Origin: Dethiobacter sp.
GTDB lineage: Bacteria; Bacillota; Dethiobacteria; DTU022; UBA8154
Direction: 5' to 3'
Length of the DNA stretch: 64,000 nt
Assembly (NCBI GenBank): GCA_020725665.1
Contig: DYEO01000058.1
Coordinates: forward strand, 1-64,000
Part shown: positions 32,017 to 40,778 of the stretch, piece after piece
Layout of the letters: every line of letters starts with the position of its first letter
Position numbering within the stretch: the first letter of the stretch is position 1
Translations under genes and position numbers: made by a program
Notes under the pieces: model-generated
What the model saw: only the letters and a program-made list of their open reading frames with translations
Databases searched by the model: none
Told to the model about the DNA's origin: nothing

Positions 32017-33111
32017 TTACTGTTTCATCATTACAGACAGGGGCAGTTTGGGCTTGGCGAAGATCATTCGTCCCGCTGCTGTCTGTAACACACTGGTTAC
32101 CAAAACCTCAATCGTATCGCCGATGTAACGTTTGCCGCCCTCCACCACAATCATCGTACCGTCATCAAGGTAGGCCACACCCTGACCTGCTTCCTTGCCG
32201 TCCTTGATAATATGGGCGCTCATCTCTTCACCGGGCAGCACCACCGGTTTTACTGCATTGGCCAGCTCATTGATATTCAGCACCATTACTCCCTGCAGTT
32301 CGCAGACCTTGTTCAGGTTAAAATCGTTGGTGAGGATTACCCCCCCCATGTTCTGGGCCAGTTTCACCAGTTTGCTGTCCACCTCGGTTATATCCTCGTA
32401 ATCATTATTAACTATTTTTACAACCACATCCAGCTCTTTCTGCATCTTATTCAGGATATCGAGGCCGCGGCGACCACGGTTCCTTTTAAGCAGGTCGGAA
32501 GAATCGGCGATATGGCGCAGTTCCTCCAGGATAAATCCGGGAACGACGATTTCTCCTTCGACAAAGCCCGTTCTGCAGATATCCATGATCCGCCCGTCAA
32601 TAATTACGCTCGTATCCAATACTTTTACGGGGGAACCTTTCTTCTCCGGTACATTAGCCGAACGCCGGGAAAGCTGGGCGTAGATGAATGGGAAATCGTC
32701 CTTGCGGTTTAACATGAAGGTTACACCAAGGTACGCCATCAGCAGGGTAACGGCCAGGGAAAGGTAGGGCCCCACCCAGGGGATACGGGAAAGGGGGAAA
32801 CTGAGCAAAACTCCTATTAAAAGGGCAATGATCAGGCCGATAACGCCCAAAATTATATCCTGGGTGGGGATGGATTTCATTTTTCCGTCGGTCCAGACAG
32901 CCACATTGCCCATATGCATAATGATAAAAGGAGTAATAGAATAAACGATGAGGCCAGATAAAGCCCCCCCCACTATGGCGAACCAGATGCTTTCCTGTGG
33001 GGCAGGCAAACCTGTAGCGACGACCAGAGAGGGCACCGCCACTCTAAAAAGCTCAAATCCACCGACAAAGCCGGTAATCGTTAATAATACGCGGAAGATA
33101 GTTTTTATCAT
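32017..33111 (-). CDS. Membrane-anchored PIN/TRAM domain protein (YacL type)
   Basis: This is a predicted membrane-bound nuclease or RNA-binding protein of unknown physiological role. Four hydrophobic segments (about residues 5-115, including IILGVIGLIIALLIGVLLSF) precede a PIN domain (VLDTSVIIDGRIMDI, ELRHIADSSD, LTNDFNLNKVCEL with the conserved acidic residues) and a C-terminal TRAM domain (GQGVAYLDDGTMIVVEGG, YIGDTIEVLVTSVLQT). ATG at 33111 has AAGGAGGTG upstream. Position between ispD and carD is as in Bacillus. Confidence 0.92.
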   Translation of the reverse strand: MIKTIFRVLLTITGFVGGFELFRVAVPSLVVATGLPAPQESIWFAIVGGALSGLIVYSITPFIIMHMGNVAVWTDGKMKSIPTQDIILGVIGLIIALLIGVLLSFPLSRIPWVGPYLSLAVTLLMAYLGVTFMLNRKDDFPFIYAQLSRRSANVPEKKGSPVKVLDTSVIIDGRIMDICRTGFVEGEIVVPGFILEELRHIADSSDLLKRNRGRRGLDILNKMQKELDVVVKIVNNDYEDITEVDSKLVKLAQNMGGVILTNDFNLNKVCELQGVMVLNINELANAVKPVVLPGEEMSAHIIKDGKEAGQGVAYLDDGTMIVVEGGKRYIGDTIEVLVTSVLQTAAGRMIFAKPKLPLSVMMKQ

Positions 33112-33246
33112 TTCTTTACACCTCCTTTCCGGAGAATTCATTGCTTCTTTATATTATAACTTATATTTTTACCCCAGTTCAAGTTTTATTATGCGCAATC
33201 CCCCGTGAAAAATACGGTAATACAAGCAAAAACACGGCCCTCCAGC

Positions 33247-33271
33247 AAAAAAAAGACATCATAACGATGCC
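33247..33271 (-). terminator. Intrinsic terminator after carD
   Basis: On the minus strand GGCATC-GTTAT-GATGTC (33271-33255) is followed by eight T. It lies about 80 bases past the carD stop. Confidence 0.65.
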
Positions 33272-33350
33272 TCAGTCGCTACTGTGATATGGTAAACTCA
33301 GCCAAATGCACAAGCGTGGGAGGGCCCCCATTCTCATACCACCGTTGCTT

Positions 33351-33869
33351 TTATTCCCCGTTACTGCATTCCTTTGTCCAGTTATGGCGGTGGTTGAAAA
33401 GTTTCTCCAGGTATCCCGCCACCTCGTCCCGGTCGATTCCCTTGACCATTAACAGCTCACTGGCAAGGATCTGACGGGTGCTCTCCAGCATGCGCCGCTC
33501 TCCGGAAGAAAGGCCTTTTTCCTCTTCGCGTATTAGCAGACTGCGGGCTACCTCGGCCACTTTATAGATATTGCCGCTTTTAATTTTATCCATGTTAGCC
33601 CGGTAGCGCCTGTTCCAGTTGCCGTTTGCCGGTTCTTCCTCGGTGCTCTCCAGAATATTAAAGACCTGCTCGACCGCGCTTTTAACGATTACATCACGCA
33701 GACCAACCTTTTCCACATTATCGAGGGGAATCATCACTTTGATCCCGCCCAGGGGCATGTTCATCACATAGTATTTTTTTTTCGCCCCCAGTATTTCTTT
33801 ATCCTCAATAGCCTCGATAACTCCCGCGCCGTGCATAGGGTAAACAACCTTGTCCCCGATATTAAACAT
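33351..33869 (-). CDS. carD: CarD/CdnL-family RNA polymerase-binding transcription factor
   Basis: The N-terminal RNA-polymerase-interaction domain is clear (FNIGDKVVYPMHGAGVIEAIE, residues 2-22, then YYVMNMPLGGIKVMIPLDN). A helical C-terminal DNA-binding domain follows (YKVAEVARSLLIREEEKGLSSGERRMLESTRQILASEL, split by the conserved SSGER). Family members stabilise open promoter complexes. ATG at 33869 has AAGGAGG upstream. It is divergent from the small gene at 34074. Confidence 0.93.
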   Translation of the reverse strand: MFNIGDKVVYPMHGAGVIEAIEDKEILGAKKKYYVMNMPLGGIKVMIPLDNVEKVGLRDVIVKSAVEQVFNILESTEEEPANGNWNRRYRANMDKIKSGNIYKVAEVARSLLIREEEKGLSSGERRMLESTRQILASELLMVKGIDRDEVAGYLEKLFNHRHNWTKECSNGE

Positions 33870-34005
33870 GCAACAGGTCCTCCTTTAAGACCGTTTCACG
33901 GTCTGTATTGTACGGCGGTCCCCGCTATGCCAGCGAAAACTACTTGTATTTAAAATTTTAACATAGAAATAAAAATGTGTCAAAAGATACGGGGCATCGC
34001 ATATG

Positions 34006-34035
34006 TTGACAATGATTTGCAGCAACAAGTATAAT
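34006..34035 (+). promoter_or_regulatory. Consensus sigma-A promoter
   Basis: Perfect TTGACA (34006-34011) and TATAAT (34030-34035) are spaced by 18 bases and lie 38 bases before the ATG of the gene at 34074. This is the closest match to consensus that I see in the window. Confidence 0.85.
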
Positions 34036-34073
34036 GGTGGAAAGGCATTGACAGAAAGAGGTGACCGGAAGCC

Positions 34074-34478
34074 ATGAAAACACGGAACAACGAGGTTGTT
34101 TGCCTGTTTCAGGACAAAGTATCAGAACTGCTCCTCCGCCACCGCAGCATCCTCGACACCCTCTCACAGCACGCCGAATCGGCAATCCGCGTTAATAAAT
34201 CCATAACCAAGACTGTGACGAACTGCGGTTGTATTTCCGTAAACGCAAGCAAGCAGCAGATACCCCCGGAAGTCTCATTGGAAGACTGCCGCAAGTACTT
34301 GCACTCCCATATCGAGGGATCGCTCTGTGAAAATTGCAGGGAGATGGTTGAAGAAGAGATGGGCAACAACCTTTTCTACCTGGCGGCTATCTGTCACCTT
34401 CTGGATATTAAATTGGATGACATTATACAACGGAAATACAATAACCTGGAAACACTCGGTTTTTTTCACCTCTCCTGA
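34074..34478 (+). CDS. Small Cys-containing helical protein of unknown function, MazG-like tail
   Basis: The 134-aa protein opens with a helical segment (FQDKVSELLLRHRSILDTLSQ) and contains a Cys motif TNCGCISVNASKQ (about residues 48-60) and a CENC pair (about 87-90). It ends with EEEMGNNLFYLAAICHLLDIKLDDIIQRK, which resembles the end of MazG-type pyrophosphohydrolases, but the other MazG metal ligands are not evident. I cannot assign a function. ATG at 34074 is preceded by AGAGGTGA and by a consensus promoter. It converges with radA and is divergent from carD. Confidence 0.75.
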   Translation: MKTRNNEVVCLFQDKVSELLLRHRSILDTLSQHAESAIRVNKSITKTVTNCGCISVNASKQQIPPEVSLEDCRKYLHSHIEGSLCENCREMVEEEMGNNLFYLAAICHLLDIKLDDIIQRKYNNLETLGFFHLS

Positions 34479-34507
34479 TCCTGCTCTCGATCTCCTGTCA
34501 GAATTGA

Positions 34508-35855
34508 TCAAACAAGAGCCAGGTCTATGGCCTCAGCCAATGAAGAGATGGGAACGATCTCCAGTTCCCTGGTGTTGTACTGTTCCTCAGCAGTATTGAG
34601 GGTGCGCAGGTTGCCCCGGGGCAGCAGGCAGGAAGTGAAACCCATTTTTATGCCCTCGCGCAACCGCTCCTGCAGGCGGCCTACCGGTCTCACCTCACCC
34701 GTTAACCCTACTTCTCCCACCAGCATGGTCTCCCCCTTGAGGGGCCTGTCCCTATAGCTGGAAACAAGCCCCAGTGCCACGGCAAGGTCCACCGCCGGTT
34801 CCATAATCTTTACACCGCCAACCACATTGATAAAGATGTCACAGTTGTAGAGAGGCAGGCCAACCCGCTTTTCCAGTACAGCGATAAGCAGGGAAACACG
34901 GTTTAGGTCCAGCCCCGTGGCCGTACGCCGCGGGATTCCCCCGCTATAACTCGGGGATACGAGACCCTGTACCTCGACAAGGAGGGGCCTGCTTCCCTCC
35001 ATTACGGGCACAACCGCCGAGCCGGGAGCACCAGCCGGCCTTTCGGAAAGGAAAAGAGCCGAGGGATTTTCCACCTCAACCAGACCCCCCGCCTCCATGG
35101 TAAAGATACCCAACTCGCTGGTGGAGCCATAACGATTTTTTGCCGCGCGCAGGATGCGAAAACTCTGATAACGGTCTCCTTCGAAATTGAGGACGCAATC
35201 AACCATATGCTCAAGCATGCGGGGTCCGGCCAGCACTCAAAGTAATCTCCGTGCTTTTGGCCAGTTGTACCAGGGAAGCGGTAACATCACGGATCTGTAT
35301 GATGCTGCCGGGAGCGGTCCCCAGTTCACTTTTCAACACTGTCTGGATGGAATCAATCACTACGATGCGGGGTTGTCTTTCAGCGATACGGGTCGCAATC
35401 CTGCTGTATTCTGTATCCGCCAGCACCAGTAACGACCGGGCGGGGAGACCCAGCCTGGTCGCGCGCATCTTTAACTGGGCCAGGGACTCTTCGCCGGTAA
35501 CGTAAATAACGGGCAAACCACGGGAGACAAATCCCAGGGCCGCCTGTAGAAGCAGGGTTGATTTACCGATTCCCGGGTCGCCGCCCACCAGGATCACAGA
35601 CCCGGGGACGGCGCCGCCGCCGAGCACCCGGTCCAGCTCACCGATGCCCGTGAGCAGACGATCTTCTGCCAGGGGTGGAATTTCTTCCAGCAGGGTCAGA
35701 TCTCCTCCCGCTCCCGGCGGAGCAGAACTTTTACCCGCGGGGAGAGCGATCTCCTCTACCAGCGCATCCCCCTTACAGGACGGGCAGTAACCGGCCCACT
35801 TGTATGTTTTATAGCCACATTCCCGGCAGCTGTAAACGGTTCTCGGTTTCACCAA
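34508..35855 (-). pseudogene. radA: DNA repair protein RadA, with a deletion and frameshift
   Basis: RadA is a RecA-like branch-migration helicase. The first part (35855 to about 35240) has the zinc finger CRECGYKTYKWAGYCPSC, Walker A GGDPGIGKSTLL and the Walker B region IVVIDSIQT. The second frame continues with LAGPRMLEHMVDCVLNFEGD, KNRYG and the Lon-like C-terminal domain. Between STEI and LAGPRMLEH about 13 residues that RadA proteins normally have (around VGHVTKEG) are replaced by a few bases, a net loss of about 29 nt that shifts the frame. TTG at 35855 has AAAGGAG eight bases upstream. This is either a true loss of function or an assembly fault. It starts two bases beyond the nfo stop. 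Confidence 0.85.
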
Positions 35856-35856
35856 A

Positions 35857-36720
35857 CTAGCCGCTCCTTTCATACTCCCCGGCTTTGGCACAGGAGCAAA
35901 GATCCGCAAGGTTGACGGCGTCCCAGTGGCTGCCAATTTCCGGCGTCTCCAGGATAACGGGCAGGTCTTCCGGCCAGGGATAGGCCAGTACAGCGGAATA
36001 CGCTTCCAGCGGGATTAAACCTTCGCGCAGGTGGATATGTCTGTCCCGGTGGTTTCCGCGGGGAGAGTTAATGTTGTTCACGTGTAAGGCTAAGATCTTT
36101 TCCATGCCCACAGCGCTAAAAAGCTCCTCCATGCTTGCCCTGGCCCCTTCCGCCGAAGAAAAATCATAGCCGGCGGCCCAGGCATGGGCTGTATCCAGGC
36201 AAATGCCAACGGGAACATTGGGGCCGAGCTTCTTTAGAATATGGCCGAGAGAGTTGAACGAACCGCCAAGGGATGAGCCGGCGCCCGCTGTATTCTCCAG
36301 CAATAAAGTCACCTCGGGCGTCCATTTTTCCAGTTCTCGTTCCAGGGTGGTGATAAACAGTTCCATTCCCGCCTCAAAATCCTTCCCTCCGTGGCTTCCC
36401 ACGTGCATGACCACGTAAGGTGAACCGAGCAGGGCGGCCCGCTCCATTGTTTCCTGCATGAGCTGGCAGGAACGCTTTAAAAAAACTTCATTGGCGGAGG
36501 CCATGTTCACCAGGTAGGCGGCATGGATTACCAGGGGATAAATATCCCGCTCCGCCAAAAGGCGGCGCCGTTCATCAATTTCTTCCTGCCGCGCTGCCTG
36601 GAGCCGCCACGCCGTTGGATTTCCCGCAAAAATCTGCAGGGAGCGACAGCCCAACTCGGCGGCCCGATTGATATTTCGGGAAAATCCTCCCTTTAGGGGC
36701 ATATGCATACCAAATCTCAT
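35857..36720 (-). CDS. nfo: Endonuclease IV (AP endonuclease, Nfo)
   Basis: Nfo cuts abasic sites in DNA. The TIM-barrel, trinuclear zinc enzyme shows its ligand motifs in order: VIHAAYLVNMAS, VMHVGSHGG, LLLENTAGAGSSLG, GICLDTAHAWAAGYD, LALHVNNINSPRGNHRDRH and ILETPE. ATG at 36720 (MRFGMHMPLKGG) is the family start; the frame is open upstream into repeat DNA. At 287 aa it is complete. Directly upstream of it lies the 106-bp repeat at 36769-36874. Confidence 0.93.
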   Translation of the reverse strand: MRFGMHMPLKGGFSRNINRAAELGCRSLQIFAGNPTAWRLQAARQEEIDERRRLLAERDIYPLVIHAAYLVNMASANEVFLKRSCQLMQETMERAALLGSPYVVMHVGSHGGKDFEAGMELFITTLERELEKWTPEVTLLLENTAGAGSSLGGSFNSLGHILKKLGPNVPVGICLDTAHAWAAGYDFSSAEGARASMEELFSAVGMEKILALHVNNINSPRGNHRDRHIHLREGLIPLEAYSAVLAYPWPEDLPVILETPEIGSHWDAVNLADLCSCAKAGEYERSG

Positions 36721-36768
36721 GGGATTCCGCCTTTCAGTTGGTAATATATTATCCCCCTGGGTAACCAC

Positions 36769-36874
36769 GGGGACGGTTCCATCGTCTTCTTTTGAATCAA
36801 GGTGCAGGGACACACCCCTTCGGGGAATGTCCCCAAGCCCTCCACTGCGCTACGGTGACGCTCGAACCGTCCCC
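36769..36874. repeat. MITE-like element with GGGGACGGTTC ends
   Basis: The element is bounded by perfect 11-bp inverted repeats GGGGACGGTTC (36769-36779) and GAACCGTCCCC (36864-36874). Inside is a nested stem GGGACA-CACCCC-TTC-GGGGAATGTCCC (about 36808-36834). It carries no ORF. The terminal motif is the same as in the repeats at 6636 and 10055. Confidence 0.65.
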
Positions 36875-36907
36875 TGGCGCCGTTAATTGCTAAATTGCGC
36901 TGTAGTG

Positions 36908-37654
36908 TTAGTCAATACTAAGTTCTGCAATAATTTTTTCCACCGCCTGCCGCGGTGCAGGGTGCTTGATGATCGGACGACCGATCACCAGATAACTGGC
37001 GCCCGCTTGCAGGGCCTGCTGCGGGGTAAGAATGCGCTGCTGGTCGTCCGGAGCCGCCCAGGCGGGACGCACTCCGGGGGTAACAATGAGGAACTCTTCA
37101 CCGCAGCTCTGCCGGAGCAGCACCGCCTCGCGGGGAGAGGCGATTACCCCATCCAGGCCGCAGTCCAATCCCAGGCGGGTTAACGCCACCACATGTTCAT
37201 CGAGAGTCCGGACCACACCTGTGTCCTGTAACGCCTCTGCGCTGAAGGAGGAAAGGACGGTTACCCCCATTACCCGGGGGCGGGGCAGGCCCAGCTTTTC
37301 CGCCGTCACAGCGGCCCCCTTTACGGCCGCCTTGATCATCTCCCGGCCGCCGCTCAAGTGCACGTTGAACATATCCACACCAAGCCGCGTGGCCGCCTCC
37401 GCCGCCTCCGCCACCGTATTGGGAATATCGTGGAATTTCAGATCAAGAAAAATCTTTGCCCCCAGCTCTTTCAAGGCCGCGATAATCGGGGGGCCGCAGG
37501 CCACAAACAACCTGAAGCCCACTTTAAAATTACAAAGTGGTGGCGCAAGCTGCTGCACCAGGGTGCAGGCTTTCTCTGCACTGTCCACGTCCAGGGCCAC
37601 GATAATTTTTTCCGCCGCGTCCCCGGCGGGAGCCGGAGTGTATGTTTCTCCCAT
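36908..37654 (-). CDS. pyrF: Orotidine 5'-phosphate decarboxylase
   Basis: PyrF makes UMP from OMP, the last step of the pathway encoded here. Motifs are IIVALDVDSAEKA at the N terminus, the catalytic KIFLDLKFHDIPNTVA (Asp-Lys-x-x-Asp array), VTVLSSF, and VTPGVRPAW with the C-terminal YLVIGRPII phosphate site. ATG at 37654 has AAGGTGTGG upstream. It is separated from pyrD by 79 bases with repeats and is the last gene of the pyr cluster. Confidence 0.95.
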   Translation of the reverse strand: MGETYTPAPAGDAAEKIIVALDVDSAEKACTLVQQLAPPLCNFKVGFRLFVACGPPIIAALKELGAKIFLDLKFHDIPNTVAEAAEAATRLGVDMFNVHLSGGREMIKAAVKGAAVTAEKLGLPRPRVMGVTVLSSFSAEALQDTGVVRTLDEHVVALTRLGLDCGLDGVIASPREAVLLRQSCGEEFLIVTPGVRPAWAAPDDQQRILTPQQALQAGASYLVIGRPIIKHPAPRQAVEKIIAELSID

Positions 37655-37733
37655 GCTGCCACACCTTCCATGTCAGAAGTTGGAAGTCGGAGTGCCGGTG
37701 AGCCATTGGACGGGCGGGCACGGAGACCCGCCC
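37655..37733. repeat. Repeat insert between pyrD and pyrF
   Basis: The gap has heptamer-type repeats (AGAAGTTGGAAGTCGGAGT, 37675-37693) and a GGGCGGGCACGGAGACCCGCCCCTAC-like inverted repeat (about 37709-37735) whose right end touches the pyrD stop region. Similar sequences lie near 1-30 and 43585. Confidence 0.45.
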
Positions 37734-38648
37734 CTACACGTCATGTGCTGCCCCCACCAGTTCCTGCAGGCTTTCCAGCCCCGCTTCTTCCAGATATTCC
37801 CGCAGTCCGGCGGCGATTTGCGGTATGGTGTGAGGTTCCACAAAGTTCGCCGTCCCCACCGCCACAGCCGCCGCACCTGCGAGGATAAACTGCAGAGCAT
37901 CGTCCGTGTTCATGATGCCGCCCATACCAATAATCGGCAGCCTGGTGGCCTCGTAGATATCATAGACCATGTTTACGGCAATGGGGCGAACTGCAGGCCC
38001 GGAAAGTCCCCCGCAACGGTTCCCCAGCAGGGGGCGCCGTGCCGCCACATCGATGACCATGCCGCGCAGGGTGTTGATTGCGGAGATGATATGGGCACCG
38101 CCGGCCGCAGCAGCACGGGCCGGCTCTGCCACAGTGGTGACGTTGGGCGAGAGCTTGGCAATGAGCGGGCCGTCCCAGGCGAGACGTACTTGGCTTACGA
38201 GTTTCTCCAGCAATGCAACGTCGGTAGAGAACAAAACGCCCCCTTTTTTTACATTGGGGCAGGAAAGATTCAGTTCCAGGGCGGCAACCCCCGGTTGGCG
38301 CCGCAGCGCGCCTGCCAGTTCAACGTACTCTTCCGGCGTATCCCCGGCTATGCTGACGATGAGGGGCAAACCGCATTCCTGCAGGCGGGGCAGTTCCTGC
38401 GCGAGAAAACTTTCCAGGCCGGGGTTCTGCAGCCCGATGGCGTTTAACATTCCGGCGGGTGTTTCCACGAGGCGCGGGGGGGGATTACCGGGGCGCGGGA
38501 ATATTGTCAGCGTCTTTAATACAAGCCCTCCCAAACCTTCCAGGTACATTAGGGTGGCATACTCCTCCCCGAAACCGAAAGTGCCTGACGCAGTCAGCAG
38601 AGGCGTTTCAAGTTCCAGGGGTCCGAGTTTTATTTTAAGGGAAGGCAT
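37734..38648 (-). CDS. pyrD: Dihydroorotate dehydrogenase B, catalytic subunit
   Basis: PyrD (class 1B) oxidises dihydroorotate to orotate with FMN, passing electrons to PyrK. Landmarks are LLTASGTFGFG near the N terminus, LELNLSCPNVKKGG with the active-site region, LIAKLSPNVT, GGLSGPAVRPIA and IIGMGGIMNTDDAL for FMN phosphate binding. Class 1B is supported by the catalytic Cys in NLSCPN and by the adjacent pyrK. ATG at 38648 is one base after the pyrK stop. Confidence 0.94.
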   Translation of the reverse strand: MPSLKIKLGPLELETPLLTASGTFGFGEEYATLMYLEGLGGLVLKTLTIFPRPGNPPPRLVETPAGMLNAIGLQNPGLESFLAQELPRLQECGLPLIVSIAGDTPEEYVELAGALRRQPGVAALELNLSCPNVKKGGVLFSTDVALLEKLVSQVRLAWDGPLIAKLSPNVTTVAEPARAAAAGGAHIISAINTLRGMVIDVAARRPLLGNRCGGLSGPAVRPIAVNMVYDIYEATRLPIIGMGGIMNTDDALQFILAGAAAVAVGTANFVEPHTIPQIAAGLREYLEEAGLESLQELVGAAHDV

Positions 38649-38649
38649 T

Positions 38650-39432
38650 TTACCAGACCACCTCTTCGCTGCGAAATACGGGGCCTTCCCGGCAAACGCG
38701 CGCGTAGGCCGTCACCCCGTCCTTTTGGATCAATACGGCACACCCCTGGCAGGCACCGATCCCACAGGCCATACGCTCTTCCAGGGAAATCTGCAGGGGA
38801 AAACGCCAGCGTTGGTTGCCCCGGGCCAGGGCGGCAAGAAAGGGACGGGGTCCACAGGCAAAGAGTTCACCCGGAAGCAAACCGTTATCCAGAGCACGCT
38901 GAAAAACATCGGGGAGCAGCCCCTGCTCTCCAGCCGTACCGTCCTCGGTGGCGTAATGAATCAAGAGGCCGGGGGAGAGAAACCGCTCCAGCGGCAGCAG
39001 TGCTGCCGCGCCGGTTGCGCCGTAGAAAAGGTGCACCCCTCTTCCCGCAGCCAGCAGACTCTCTGCGAGATAAAGCAGGGGTGCAATTCCTGTACCGCCT
39101 GCCAGCAAAACCGCCGGGTCTGCCCCGGCAGGCGTGAAAGGAGTGCCCAGGGGTCCGAGGCAGTCCAGCAGGTCCCCTTCCCTTACCCTGCAAAGAAGCT
39201 TCGTCCCCTCGCCCACACAGCGGAAGAGCAGGCGCACCGTTCCGGTTCCAGGAAAAGCCCCCGCCACACTGAAAGGGCGCCGCAACAAGGGGGAAAGGCC
39301 GGAGTCGACGCGCAGGTGTAAAAATTGTCCCGGCTGTACCGTGGCAGCCAGGTAAGGCTCATGCAGGATCAGGCTGTAAAATTCCCGGTTCACTTCCTGC
39401 AAAGCCAACACACGCGCCCGGCACTGTCTCAA
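38650..39432 (-). CDS. pyrK: Dihydroorotate dehydrogenase electron-transfer subunit
   Basis: PyrK carries FAD and a [2Fe-2S] cluster and links PyrD to NAD. The FAD site LRRPFSVAG (about residues 49-57), the NAD region LLAGGTGIAPLLYLAE and the C-terminal cluster ligands CGIGACQGCAVLI plus a distal Cys in YARVCREGP are present. The start is TTG at 39432, with AAGGAGG upstream, overlapping the pyrC stop (TTGA). Confidence 0.94.
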   Translation of the reverse strand: MRQCRARVLALQEVNREFYSLILHEPYLAATVQPGQFLHLRVDSGLSPLLRRPFSVAGAFPGTGTVRLLFRCVGEGTKLLCRVREGDLLDCLGPLGTPFTPAGADPAVLLAGGTGIAPLLYLAESLLAAGRGVHLFYGATGAAALLPLERFLSPGLLIHYATEDGTAGEQGLLPDVFQRALDNGLLPGELFACGPRPFLAALARGNQRWRFPLQISLEERMACGIGACQGCAVLIQKDGVTAYARVCREGPVFRSEEVVW

Positions 39433-40772
39433 AGCCGCCCCTCCTTAAAGATTGACTCCAACATGGGGATGAAAGCATCGCTCATACCCTTAACTTCTCC
39501 CCTGCACATTTTTATATCCCCTTCCACCAGGGTTAATACGGGAAAACCCCGCAGCTTCCAGCCATGAAAGGGCGTGTTCTTTCCCCGTGAATAGAATTTT
39601 TCGTTCTGTACCTGTTTTTCGGCCCGGGGATCAACCACTACCAGGTCCGCCGGCGCACCGGGGGCCAGCGTGCCTCCCGCCACTCCCAGGATACGGGCAG
39701 GAGCCGTGGAGAGGCAGTCAACCAAGCAGGAAAGGGGAATAATCCCCGTCTCCACGAGATGGGTGAAAAGGAGGGGAAAGGCCGTCTCCAGCCCGCTCAC
39801 ACCAAAAGGTGCACTGATAAAATCCTTTTCCTTTTCCGCAGCATGATGAGGTGCGTGATCTGTGGCAATAACATCGATAAGGCCGTTACGCAGCGCTTCG
39901 CACAGCGCCGCCCGGTCCCCTTCCTCCCGCAGGGGAGGATTCATCTTGGCCGATGTATTGAAACCGTCAACGGCCGTCTCCGTAAGCAGAAGGTGATGGG
40001 GAGTCACTTCCGCGCTGAACTGGATACCCGCCTCTTTAGCCCACGCCAGCAGGGAGACACTCAGCCTGCTGCTGATATGGGCCAGATGCAAGTAGCCGCA
40101 TCCTTCCTGCTGCAGCAGCAGATCCCGGGCCACAGCTGCCGTTTCCGCTGCAGCGTGGATGACCGGCAAACCCAGGCGATAACCGGTGGCTCCGGCATGT
40201 ACAACCCCCCCGGCCGCGAGGGAAAGATCCTCACAGTGGGAGATTACAGGCAGCCCAAGCACCCGGGCAAACTGCAGCGCCCGCAGCATCAGCGTACTGT
40301 CCGCCACCGGCCGGCCGTCGTCGGAAAAGCCCCTTACGCCTGCCGCCGCCAACTCCGTCATGGCGGAAAGTTCCTGTCCCTGCAGTCCAGCTGTGAGGGC
40401 GCCAATGGGATAAACACGGGCAAGATCGGCCCTGGCGGCCCGTTCTTTGATATAGGCCACCGTTTCCTTGCGGTCAACAGGAGGAGAAGTATTGGGCATA
40501 CAGGCTACGGCGGTAAAACCGCCGGCTACCGCTGCCGCACATCCCGTGGCAATAGTCTCTTTTTTCTCCTGTCCCGGTTCCCGCAGGTGTACATGCATGT
40601 CAATCAGACCGGGGAGCACGAGTTTACCTGCCAATTCCAAAACCGGGGTATCCACCGGCCCAAGGGAAGGTGAGAGCGCCTCCACCCGGCCGTTGCGGAT
40701 AAGTATCTCCATCGGCCCCTCCCGGTTACAGGAGGGATCGTGCAGGATGCCACCGCGCAGCACAAGATCCAA
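39429..40772 (-). CDS. pyrC: Dihydroorotase
   Basis: PyrC closes carbamoyl-aspartate to dihydroorotate. It is the type I, amidohydrolase-fold, 447-aa form: metal ligands LIDMHVHLREPGQE (about residues 56-69), VISHCEDLSLA, YLHLAHISSR and VIATDHAPHH. The start is TTG at 40772 with GGGAGGT upstream. It lies six bases after pyrB and overlaps pyrK. Confidence 0.95.
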   Translation of the reverse strand: MDLVLRGGILHDPSCNREGPMEILIRNGRVEALSPSLGPVDTPVLELAGKLVLPGLIDMHVHLREPGQEKKETIATGCAAAVAGGFTAVACMPNTSPPVDRKETVAYIKERAARADLARVYPIGALTAGLQGQELSAMTELAAAGVRGFSDDGRPVADSTLMLRALQFARVLGLPVISHCEDLSLAAGGVVHAGATGYRLGLPVIHAAAETAAVARDLLLQQEGCGYLHLAHISSRLSVSLLAWAKEAGIQFSAEVTPHHLLLTETAVDGFNTSAKMNPPLREEGDRAALCEALRNGLIDVIATDHAPHHAAEKEKDFISAPFGVSGLETAFPLLFTHLVETGIIPLSCLVDCLSTAPARILGVAGGTLAPGAPADLVVVDPRAEKQVQNEKFYSRGKNTPFHGWKLRGFPVLTLVEGDIKMCRGEVKGMSDAFIPMLESIFKEGRL

Positions 40773-40778
40773 CTTCTA

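Noticed and set aside
37032..39321. Overlapping long plus-strand frames opposite pyrF, pyrD and pyrK
   Set aside because: Composition is that of antisense GC-rich DNA, without recognisable domains; the pyr genes are certain.
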